Origin: Symsagittifera roscoffensis | Taxonomy: Eukaryota; Xenacoelomorpha; Acoela; Convolutidae | DNA length: 64,000 bases | Assembly: GCF_963678635.1 (NCBI RefSeq) | Contig: NC_087063.1 | Coordinates: 44,682,101 to 44,746,100 of the forward strand | Reading direction: 5' to 3' | In this document: piece by piece, positions 49,593 through 59,400 of the stretch | Layout of the letters: each line of letters starts with the position of its first letter | How positions within the stretch are numbered: position 1 is the stretch's first letter | The notes under the pieces: generated by a model | Databases searched by the model: none | What the model saw: the letters and a program-made list of their open reading frames with translations, nothing else | Told to the model about the DNA's origin: nothing | Translations under genes and position numbers: made by a program

Positions 49593-50139
49593 GTTTGTTC
49601 TAAATGGGCAAATGCTAGGGGGTTAATGTTGAGTAATATAAAAAAGTAACAAAAATATCAAAGTTAGGTGGAAAAACTTCAATTGAACAACAAGTAAACA
49701 ACGTAACCAACTTTAATTTAAAATGTAGAAAAGACTTTATGTACGTTGAAATTCGCATCTCAGTAAAGTGGAAAAAATCAATTATAATCTAGTTTCAATG
49801 TCAGTGTCCACAAAAGTGAAAATCAACTATAATGGATGAAAAAATGATTTTGTTGTCTCGAAAAATAGTAATAATATAATCCATTTTTAATTGATAATAG
49901 GCGATTTGTTTCTACTTTTGTGGACAGTGACAAGGAAACTCAATTATAATTGATTTTTATTCATGGAACTCCAATGCGGTTGCTTCTCCTAAAAATTGCG
50001 CCTACGTCAGCATATATTGGCGCTGGTGACTATATGAAAAAAAATAACAAGTGTTTTTCAGCGAAACTAAATATAAAAATATACAAAATGAATACCAGTA
50101 GCGTGAAACATACGAGTACTGTGCGCAAAAAAATTTTTT
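49593..50139. other. AT-rich, no gene seen
   Basis: Recurrent TCAATTATAAT and CACAAAAGT(G/A)GA strings on both strands (49770-49955) suggest a worn inverted repeat. An 87-codon frame at 49950-50213 has no recognisable feature. Confidence 0.35.
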
Positions 50140-50500
50140 TGAAGAAGGGAGGGGATGTCGACCTTTTTTTAGGTCCTAAGCTTGATCTTTTAAATTGTCT
50201 CAAACTTTTATAGAAACCCCAGCTCGCAAAAACAATCTGCACCGCGGGCAAATTTCAAAATAAAGGCAAAAACCGCCATTTTTAAAAATTCATTTTGGGA
50301 GTCTTAAAAAATGCCGTTTCGTTCTCAAGATTTCTATCAAAAATTTTTTTTTGTAGTGCGCATTCTCCCTGTAAATTTTTTTGTAAATTGGCACCAAAAG
50401 CACTTTTAAAAAATTTTACGGATTGTTTGACCAAAAATGAATTTATAAAATAGTACCAAAAATTGTCCTTCCTAGCAAATTTGGAACTAGAATTGAGGGG
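50140..50500 (+). mobile_element. Degraded hAT MITE 1 relative
   Basis: CGACCTTTTTTTAGGTCC, GGCACCAAAAGCACTTTTAAAAA and CCAAAAATGAATTTATAAAATAGTACC follow the order of 42450-42740. The termini and duplications are not recognisable. The ORF at 50581-50282 (minus) is incidental. Confidence 0.6.
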
Positions 50501-51314
50501 CGTGGGGATATGGACCTTTTTTTGAGCGATAAGGCGGTTGAAATTGAGATCAATGAAAGCTCTGAGCCCTTCCCTCCTCAACGATAATTGTCCAAAAAGT
50601 GCCCGATTTTTAGCAGAAAAATTTATTGTTTTTGGTTTTTCATTTTTTCAGCAACGACGCCCCAAAAGGTTAGATCATTTCAGCTGAATGATTTGAACGA
50701 ACCGACGCCCTGATATTTTTGTAAACTTATTCATTACGAGGCCAAACTGTGCATTCTGTGCATTGTAAGCGGATTCCTCAACAGGCCAAAATCAGCTTTG
50801 TTGCTGAATCCGCAACTTTAGCACTTGTCTTTGATCTTCGTAGCTGTTTTGAAGTCCACAAACAAATGTCAAAATCACTGTACCGCTCATAGCCGCTCCA
50901 AAAGTACGCGATTTTGCAAAAACCGCAACCGTATTTGCGGAATCCTGAACAGTTTGTAGAACCCACACACAAATAATAATAAGACAATTGTATAGTTAAC
51001 TTGAGCTGTTGCGGATTCCGCAACTGTAAGCGCAAATTGCAAGTGGAATCCGCATTTTTTTAAGTGAATTCCGTTTACATATATGTATGTGTAGTATAGC
51101 GTTTAAAAAATATCTTTCATTTACTAGATGGTCACTAGAAAAATCAGTCTCAATTAGTACATTGATCAACTACCAGTTGGAATACCAAACGTTTGATCTC
51201 AATTCCTGTCAACCCAACTTCGATCTCAAATCCTGTCAACCTCGACCTCAACTTCGATCTCAATTCACTAAAACTAGAATCTACTACATCATCAGAATTA
51301 GGTCAACCCTCATC

Positions 51315-51640
51315 ACTGACCCAATCCGGCGATATGCTGTGCGTTGTGTTTTCAAACACTCTCAAGCCAATGACTACAAATACTGAGTTTATTTGACGTT
51401 ACGCTTCCAAAATCAAAAGTTGGGATTGACGCAATCCCAAATACTGACCTAATTTGGCGTTATGCTGCGTGTTATGTGTCCATACACTCTCAAAATCAGT
51501 ATTTGGGCTTCCAAAATTAGTATTTGGGGTTGACGCAATAACAAATACTGACCTAATTTGGCAATAACCTGTATGTTGTATTTCCATACACTCTCAATCC
51601 AGTGACTCCAAATTTTGAAATTATTCGATGTTGTGTTTCC
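51315..51640. repeat. Tandem repeat of about 105-128 bp
   Basis: Three units (51315-51442, 51443-51546, 51547 to about 51640), each with ACTGACC(T/C)AAT(T/C)(T/C)GGC, a G(C/T)GTTATGT-like stretch, CA(T/A)ACACTCTCAA and CAGTATTTGGG-like strings. Preceded at 51196-51265 by shorter GATCTCAATTCCTGTCAACC repeats. It lies within the TIR element. Confidence 0.75.
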
Positions 51641-51914
51641 AAAATACTAAAAGCTGACATCCACCAACTTAGTTAACAAATGTTTTGAGATTTGTTTTGG
51701 ATTTCGCTGACAATGTTTAATTCCTTTAATTGTTCTTGTTCAAGTTCAGTAAAAAACAAAAATCCGAATCCACTTACAGTTTGAGGAATCCGCTGACATT
51801 TGCGTATTCCGCTTAAAAATTTTGCGGGTTTCTTTTACAATTGCCGATTCCACGTATATCTTGTCCACGAATCCAGAACAGCTAGCTATATTCGCTTGTT
51901 GCCGAGAAAATTTA

Positions 51915-52440
51915 CGATACAGACTATTTGTACACGGAATCCACGGAAGTTTTGTGGGTGGAATCCACTTACCTTTTGGAACGTTTTGAAAAAGTTTTCT
52001 ATGGAATCCAGGAACATAAATCATAAATCATTTTGAATCCACTCTAATGGATTTTATAATAAGTAAGAAATCACATTAAAAAGGATTTCTTTTCCACTTT
52101 ATTTTTGTTTCGCGCGTCGTGCAAAAAATTGCAAAAATTTCAGCATTTAACAAATGAGTGATGCGGAAACTTTGCAAAGTGAGTGTACGGCCTGGCTTAA
52201 TGCATTTCAAAACCTAAACTTAAATTGCGAAAAGATTCCGTTGAACACCCCCTCCCCCAACGTTTGCCCATTTGCTCCCCTCCCCCCACTGAACCCCTCA
52301 CCTGAAACCACCCACATACCACCCCCCACCTGAACCCACATATCCCCACCGTTACAGACTATTTGTACACGGAATCCACGGAAGTTTTGTGGGTGGAATC
52401 CAATTAACTTTTAGAGCGATTTGAAAGGTTTATCTGTGGA
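51915..52440. repeat. Internal direct repeat of the TIR element
   Basis: ACAGACTATTTGTACACGGA, then ATCCACGGAAGTTTTGTGGG, occurs at 51920 onward and again at 52345 onward. Between them lie the 49.1-kb-type repeat and a C-rich tract, suggesting that a block was inserted or duplicated here. Confidence 0.65.
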
Positions 52441-52514
52441 ATCCAGACACAAAATTCTGCACCTATCCAGTGCACAGTTTGGCCTCGTAATGTTATTTTA
52501 GTCACAAATTAGTA

Positions 52515-53160
52515 CAGTGCTGATTTAAAGTAACCGGACAAAACAAACAGCATTGGAAAAATTTTACCCGTTTTTCTCAAATTCGATTAGGATAAGACAA
52601 AAAATGAACAGAACAGAAGTTGCCTAATAAGATGTGGGTTTCAATTTCGAAAATCGCAACCGAAACGTTACATCAAAAAAAGTTTTTTTAAAGTTTTTTT
52701 TTAGTTCACAAGAATTACGCTGAAACTACCACCTTATTTGATGAGAAAATAAGTTGAAAAAAGGCTCTTACACAGCCCAACAGGGTTTAAAAGAGTAAAA
52801 TTTTCAAAAAAAAGTTTATTTGTGAATATCTTTCTGCTTGATAGCGAAAAATTTAATTTTTACTGCATATAATTCAATAAATGTTTGCTTAAAATAAATT
52901 TCAAACACTTCGGAGATTTTCTTCTTCTAAGACTTTGTTGCGCTGAGTAAGAGGCTTCTTTTGAAATAACTTTCTTATCATTTAAAACGGTAGCTTTAGT
53001 TTAATTGATTAACTTAAAAAAAGCCAAAAACAACCCATGACAATAAAAAAATGCGTTTTTTTTTCATTCAAGTTATGTTGTCATTGATGAATCTAAACAG
53101 TACGTACTATCATGTGGTAAACTGCAGTAGTTTTCACCTGTATCCTTGTTGAGAAATGAG
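52515..53160. mobile_element. Palindromic Tc1/mariner-type MITE, copy B
   Basis: Left end TA-CAGTGCTGATTTAAAGTAACCGG at 52513. The left-arm block CTCTTACACAGCCCAACAGGG (52767 onward) pairs with 52955-52975. The right arm fades near 53150 and its outer end is lost. Confidence 0.6.
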
Positions 53161-53344
53161 AGCGTTAGATCCTTGAAAAAGAACCGAAAAAACGGGGCAG
53201 GTTTTTTCCACTGGAAGGTCATCTAGTTTTTCTTTGAATATCGAAAGTTCAATTTTTTTTCTTCAAAAACCAGTTTTTTTTCCATTTACTTGTCTTTATT
53301 GACTCTCTTCCAACTGTCTGTTGGCTAAGTTTTGAAGCTTTCCT

Positions 53345-53427
53345 TAACTATTGTATATTAAACGACTCCATAAAATTAAATTGCAGTCGGAACATTAAGG
53401 ATTCCACCCTAGATCGAACAGTCTTGT
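53345..53427 (+). mobile_element. Helentron-like 3' end remnant H7
   Basis: The last 80 bp or so of the family: GCAGTCGGAACATTAAGG, then GAACAGTCTTGT followed by T. The upstream part is missing. Confidence 0.6.
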
Positions 53428-53592
53428 TCGGTTTAAATTCGGTATGAAAATCGGTTTTGGGCGATAACCGGTTTATAATCGGAACGGCTGAATACGTAAC
53501 CTTATTGAAACTTTTTTTATAATTTGATCTACTACTGCGTTTTTTGTTTTTTTTCTTCTAATTATTCCCGCAAAATAATAAGCTTAATTTAT

Positions 53593-55045
53593 TGTTTCGA
53601 CTTTCGTTACAAAAATAACGGAAAATTTGTTCTCCGTATGGTTTTTATTTCTTCAAAAAAATTCGAGTTTTTTGGGGAATTTTTTTTGTCATGCGAAAAT
53701 TATTGTTGTCATGTGCTCAAATTTGAAGAACAACTTTCACCTTTGATCTTTTTTCGTTAGGTTATGGAGGCTTAAAGACTGTCCTTTTGGCCGATTCGGA
53801 AAGAAAACGCTCTATTAACGCTCTATTCGATCTACAGTGCTGGTTTAAATTATCCGGACAAAACGAACAAAACTTGAATTTTCAAACGCGTTTTTCTCAA
53901 ATTGGGTTAAGATTAGACAAAAAGTGAAGCGGACAAAAGTTGCTTGGAATTTCACCAGAATTAATATGGTGCCATTTTTTATCTGAAATTCTTAACAAAA
54001 ATTTTACCCCAAAAATGGTTCATTTTGGCTTTTTTCAATTAATCACAAATTACGCGGAAACTACTTTGTTAATTAATAAAAAAAATTATATCACAGGAAG
54101 CCTCTTACGCATTTCAACAGAGTTTACGGAGGTTTGAATCTGCAAAAACCAGTATAAGAGAAAAAGTTTTCACTTGATAGTCAATAAATGTGATTTTTAC
54201 TATTTAAAACCCAGAATCTCTGTTTAAAAATACGTATTAAACAATTTGCGCAATTTTTTGGAGATTTAACCTTTCTTAAACTCTGTTGAGCTGCGTAAGA
54301 GGCTTCCTGTGATCTAAAAATTTTTTATCAATTAACAAAGTAGTTTCCGCGTAATTTGTGATTAATTGAAAAAAGCCAAAATGAACCATTTTTGGGGTAA
54401 AATTTTTGTTGAGAATTTCGGAGAAAAAGTGGCACCATATTAATTCTGGTGAAATTCTAAGCAACTTTTGTCCTCTTCACTTTTTGTCTAATCTTAACCC
54501 AATATGAGAAAAACGCGTTTGAAAGTTCAAGTTATGTTCGTTTTGTCCGGATAATTTAAATCAGCACTGTATTAACGCGCAAATGGAGATTCAATTCGTC
54601 TTGAAAATCGTTGCAATTTGGTTAAAGGAAGCTTATATGCCATAATTGATTTGTTACTAAGAGCGAAAATTATCATTTTAATTTTTGCATGTTCTGTGGG
54701 GGATGAGTTGGATCTACTTAACAATCTCCACTTCTTTCAAGAAAAAGGGGATTGTTAAGTAGATCAAAATGGTCAAATTTTCGACCAATCAGAACGCAGC
54801 AAAATTAAATTTCCTAATAGACAGCTCAGTGCTTACTTAATTATTTTATTTATAGTGGAGATTCTTAAATAGGTACCATAGGGGGGATTGTTAAGAAGAT
54901 TCAATGATTTTCACAAAAAACTCAAATTAAGAAAAAATAGCATTTTTCTGTATTACATTAAAAAGAATTCATGTTATTACTGCTCCATAGATCTTACAAG
55001 TTAGTTGGAAAATTCAAAGTTTCGCCCTGATACGAGCAGTCTTGT
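53593..55045 (+). mobile_element. Helentron-like element H8, interrupted
   Basis: The 5' end is TGTTTCGACTTTCG at 53593 and the 3' end is GATACGAGCAGTCTTGT at 55029-55045. It is split at TA by a palindromic MITE (53833-54569). The segment after the MITE resumes exactly at TTAACGCGCAAATGGAGAT. About 200 extra bp at 54710-54910 carry repeated TTAACAATC strings in both orientations and may be a further small insertion. Confidence 0.7.
53833..54569. mobile_element. Palindromic Tc1/mariner-type MITE, copy C
   Basis: A complete 737-bp fold-back element with termini CAGTGCTGGTTTAAATTATC and the complement of CAGTGCTGATTTAAATTATC, flanked by TA on both sides (53831-53832 and 54570-54571). The arms, about 310 bp each, are nearly perfect complements around a loop of about 110 bp. 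Because of this, the two arms encode almost the same peptide on opposite strands (frames at 53940 and 54464). These are not genes. Confidence 0.85.
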
Positions 55046-55692
55046 TGACATATAGTTGCAGTTTATCTGGAGGAAAAATTTAAAAAACAAGCGCCACAGA
55101 TCAGAAATCTGCAACAGTTACAAATCTGAACCGGTTCAATAAACTGAAACACCAGGGTAGGTAAGTTTGGACTTTTCGCCATGCAGACAGGCAACGCGTT
55201 CAATCAGTCGTCTAGAATCATCGGTTTGATCTAACCTTACGCGCAGTGCACCTCAAAATCTGTCACACTATTTCAGCACTGGAAACATTCCGCCGCTTTT
55301 TCACAAAGTAACAATTTAATTTTTAATTTGCGGTGAATTTCACTGCGGCCGAAACTTTTTTTTAAACGTTTTGAGCAAAAGGCGAGAAACTGTTACAATT
55401 TAGAAGGTCCTTAAGCCTGCTGAATCATTGAATTGAATTTTATGGCGTTGTAAGTTTTTGTTATACCAATGGTGGGAGGGAGTTTTGCTGCGAGGGCTGA
55501 TTAATGGTTGATAATAAAATTCTTGATCTTAACTGACCCAATGATAAAAAAATTGATAACTTTCTGCTCAGTTTTTAATCTCTGGAGTTTTTTCTGCACA
55601 GTGAATACATAATTAATTCATGTTCATCGAAAATCAAATAAATTGATGAATTAAATCTTTTCAATAAAATGATTTTGCATAAAAGACATGGT
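55046..55692. other. No feature seen
   Basis: No coding and no recognised repeat. Base composition is slightly richer in GC between 55180 and 55380. Confidence 0.4.
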
Positions 55693-55962
55693 TATGGTGT
55701 TTCAAAGATTGCCATTTTGGCCCATTTGGGACAATTAACGAGCGATATATTTCGCACTATTAACGCGTACGCGGAGATTTAATCCGTCTTGAAAATTGTT
55801 CCAAATTCGTTAGAGGAAAGAAACTCATTTGCCAAACTGATTTGTTAATGGTAGCGGAATCTATCACTTTTTAGTTTATTTGGCGTGTGGGGGGATGATT
55901 TTTACAAATAATCTCAAAATTTAAAAAAAATCATTTTTTGTTTATAAGTATTAATTTTTTTC
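55693..55962 (+). mobile_element. Helentron-like element H9, left part
   Basis: Internal part of the family (AAGATTGCCATTTTGGCC, CGCGTACGCGGAGATTTAATCCG). It stops at TTAATTTTTTTCC, exactly where 62745 takes up the family sequence again. H9 and H10 are therefore one copy split by the BEL element. Its 5' end is missing. Confidence 0.65.
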
Positions 55963-56049
55963 CAGTTTTTACTTTTGCGCTCAGGTTGAAAAAGCTGTAT
56001 AAAACAAAACTGATAATGGTTCATTCATAAAATTTTTCGGTAAACAACG

Positions 56050-56407
56050 CAACAAGATTAGATAGGTATGTAAGCGGTTTGCAAAATCGAGATCACAATA
56101 TCAACTTGTTTCGAAACAAACTTTTGCATGATTTTTTGGCGCAAGCTAGCCAAAACAACCTGTGATTGTTCTTGAGACAAATTGCTCTTTTTCACGGTCA
56201 GCCTCAATCAAGACTGAGCCGAATTAGAACCACAAATTTGTTAAAATAGGATGTAACCCCCTTTTTTAATATATTCATAAATGGGCAGGTGAGGGACTCG
56301 TACCTACGCCAGAATAGTCTACCGGTATGCTCGACTTTGATTGGTCTAGACCACTCAGCCAACTGTTCTTATGTTTGGTTACTCTTCCTTAGTTTTGCGT
56401 AGTAACA
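56050..56407 (-). repeat. Direct repeat, probable BEL 3' LTR, with tRNA-like boxes
   Basis: Matches 62374-62744 over its whole length. On the minus strand it starts TGTTACTACGC right after a purine-rich CCGGAAGA. It contains sequences like the internal pol III promoter of a class II tRNA: an A box TGGCTGAGTGG (complement of 56351-56361) and a B box GGTACGAGTCC (complement of 56294-56304). So it could instead be a tRNA-derived SINE. The position either side of BEL coding favours LTR. Confidence 0.55.
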
Positions 56408-56519
56408 TCTTCCGGCCCTGGAGAAGGAAGAACCGGAGCGAGCTTAACGGTCGGCTGAGTGAGCTCCAGCGTTGCTGTTTTAACAGGGGCGAATCATGAG
56501 CAGTCGCCCTGTCCATAAT

Positions 56520-59400
56520 GTAGCTTAGATTCGGGCGAGAGGGTAGTACCCACGCGGACTATCGGGCTCAAACGCCCATACAAGATCGCCCGTCTTAAGC
56601 GAGAAATCAGACTGAGTGTGCCAAATGACACGGTTAATCAGTGAGGAAACATGTTCGCGAAGCCAACGATACCAAATAGCGTTAGTGTAAGACTGCGCTC
56701 GCGCGTACCTTTTCTTGTGGTCAAAGTGTTCCCCAGGTGAAAGCGAAGGAAAGCTTGTGGCATGCTGTCCAGGCAAAAGTGGTTTGGGGTTAATGCTTCT
56801 AACTCACGCGAATCGGTATTAACGGGAGTGATTGGCCTTGAATTCGAAGTCTCTTCAACTAAGCAGAGTGTTGATCCTAACACCTCTTCAGGAACTCGTC
56901 TACTGCCTAGTATATAGTGAAACACGCGCATTACGCTCCGCAAGAGGCGCTCCTAGGAGCCACCATGATGGGGTGCGCCTGGCGGATTAAATTTCCAAGC
57001 AACAACTTTGTGCGCAAAAATGGTCGGAGCCATGCCGTTCCAGTTCTTGATGCAGGCAAGTATTTCCTTTTCCGCGCGAAAGAAACTCGTGCTGTTATCC
57101 GATCAGATCCTGCTTTGTGTACCACGACGGGCAATGAACCGTTCAATACCCATGACACAAGAAACTTTGTCCAGAGATGGTATAATCTCAAGGTGTACAG
57201 CCCTCGATGTGAGGCAAGTGAAAAAGAATACCCATCTTTTTTTCAGTGCTTCTGCGGACCGGAAAGTTAAGCGGTCCAATTCACTCCACGCCCTTGTGAT
57301 TGAAGGGTGGTTGCTTATATCCAAGACGTTCGACAGGTAAATCGAACATAATTGGCTGGATCGTGCTTGCTTTGTGTTTATGTCTTGTTACACATTGATT
57401 TTCGATATACGCACCCCAAGTATTGCATATTTTATAATTGAAACGAAGCGTATTTTTTTTCGCGATAGAAAAAGTCGATGCACCCCCAAGTATTGCATAT
57501 TTTATATTTAAAACGGAGCGCATGTAGTCTAAAACTTGATGGAAAAGCTGATGGCGGAGGCTGCGGGCCAACAAGCGAACTAGGGTATATCGGGCGGCGT
57601 CGAGTAATATTGGGTGCCTAATATCAAACTCGGTACCCACTAAGCGTACAATCTGGCCGGTGAAACGAGTGATACCAGCAGGACCGATAAATGGAGAGTA
57701 TATGGCAATTTTACTACTGTTCTTAATAGGTTTGCAGGCAGCGAGTGTTTTCAACTCAACGGAGAAGGATTCCATCTGAGCAGGATGAATTTGCTAGTTT
57801 TCTGCGATATCAAAGTCAATGGGGTCGATGATCCGTAAGTCTCTGCCGCAAAAAATTATTTGTGTCGGCAACATCCTCAACATGAACATCACAACTTTTA
57901 ATATCTCGTAAAGGAACAAAATTTTTCCCAATTGAACCGGTGTTCGGGATGTTTGATGTTTCGCTGAAGAAGGAAGATGAAGTCTCCAATCAATTATAGA
58001 CATCACAAGAAGGACTCTTCAAACAGATTTTACTGATCAAACGTTCATCGGGTATCAACGGCCAATCAGTAGTCCAGAGAATGCTCGGAACAATAACCCA
58101 GCTGCTAACCTCTAGGTTTCCTGAAGAAATCTCCCCCTGTACCGGTATCAGCTGGATTATCACCGCTCAAAAGATGGTGCCACTTATCAATTGTGGTTGA
58201 TTCGAGGATTTCGCCGACACGGTTAGTGATGAATACGGGAAATTTGCCGTTGGAGTTTAGCCACTGAAAAACCGTAGTACTATGTGTCCACATGTAGACA
58301 AGAACTTTATCAATAAGTGCTTTCGCTTTATCATCTTTCAGTCGTGTGGCGAGCAGAGCAGCTTGAAACTTCAGCTTAAGTACAGATAGCGCTTTCATCG
58401 GTGCGAAGCATTGTGGGATTATTGAGTTTTGTGGGAACTCGAGAGCCGCGCACACAAAAACCCAACCCCGCAGAAAATATTGTTCGAGCTATCACTGAAC
58501 ATGTGAAGCTCAATTGGATCGACAGATTCTAAAAAATAATAACGAGGAATATTCAGTTGCCCTAAAAAGAGGACGCCGTGGTGCCATTCGAGAAACTTAT
58601 TTCTGATTTCCTCTGGTAACTCGTCATCCCAACTTTGGCCACCAGTTTTCTAAATAAATTTAAACAAAGCTGTGTATGGAGCTAGTAACCCAACAGGGTC
58701 AAACACAGAAGAGACAAAACTCAAAATGTTTTGATGAGTTAATGCTTTATCGATAGGACGATCCACCCATCTGCTATCAAGCAATGTTTCTTTTACATGC
58801 TCCCACCTAAGACCTAAGATGTGCGATGATTGTTCAGAACCGTTACGTATTTCTTTGATGGGTAGAGACGGGGTTTTGCATTCCTCGGGGTTCATTGCTA
58901 AGGTAATTTCATCAGCAATACTGAAAAATTTAGTCAAATTATGGCCCCAACTAAAACAACGAAACCAAATCACGGCTAATCTTAATTGCGTGGGTAACGT
59001 TCATGTAATCGTCTTTGTAAATTTAACAACCCACTTGAAACCTGATCCTAAAAACTAGAACCAACGGACGGCGGCAACGGATCTCTTTCGACCCAAGCAA
59101 CCGGAAGGCGAACAGAACCCATTGAGTTTTTATCATCTCCAAAGCTGAATTCAATAGAATTAACTGCGCGGTAGTAGCCTTGTCCCCATTGGTGTTTTGA
59201 GTGGGCCTAATAGTTGCTAAATGTGGATATTTTTTCTTTAAGTCAGCAATATTGATTAATTCTGAACAATACGAATGTTGTCTTCAAGATATGCACACAG
59301 AGTGAATACAAAATCACTACTATTTGGCTCGGAGGAAACGGTAAACTTGACCCTCTGAGTCTCAACAACAGTAGTTCAATTGAAATTACTATTTGACAAA
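56520..59400 (-). pseudogene. BEL/Pao pol region
   Basis: Read right to left: reverse transcriptase remains, the post-RT region with SFVSSVFDPVGLLAPY (about 58700), RNase H with AALLATRLKDD (about 58340) and NPADTGTGG (about 58140). Then the integrase zinc-binding region (about 57700), the integrase core with FFTCLTSRAVHLEI (about 57220) and a C-terminal domain ending SPRGYYPLARI (56530). This order is diagnostic for BEL/Pao. Broken. Confidence 0.8.

Larger units (their letters stand above)
50732..52492. mobile_element. 1.76-kb TIR element, unknown superfamily
   Basis: Perfect 22-bp terminal inverted repeats, left CATTACGAGGCCAAACTGTG then CA (50732-50753), with the complement at 52471-52492. 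Perfect 5-bp flanking duplications TTATT (50727-50731 and 52493-52497). Both subterminal zones are packed with GGATTCC/GGAATCC motifs in either orientation (about 15, at 50762-51070 and 51760-52440), as transposase sites are in some CACTA-type elements. The middle holds tandem repeats. No transposase coding is visible, so it is non-autonomous. The TIR start does not fit Transib (CACWATG), although the duplication length would. Confidence 0.8.

Noticed and set aside
53940-54464. Two near-identical peptides on opposite strands (frames at 53940-54137 + and 54464-54276 -)
   Set aside because: They are the two arms of one palindromic MITE read in opposite directions, not a gene pair.
52515-54571. 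Polinton or other large DNA virus-like element
   Set aside because: No polymerase, capsid or integrase coding. The long inverted repeats belong to short MITEs.
56290-56362. Functional tRNA gene
   Set aside because: A- and B-box-like sequences are present, but the stems do not pair convincingly and the unit is part of a repeat of about 360 bp.
56917-57340. Plus-strand ORFs of about 110 codons
   Set aside because: Shadow frames opposite the BEL integrase region.
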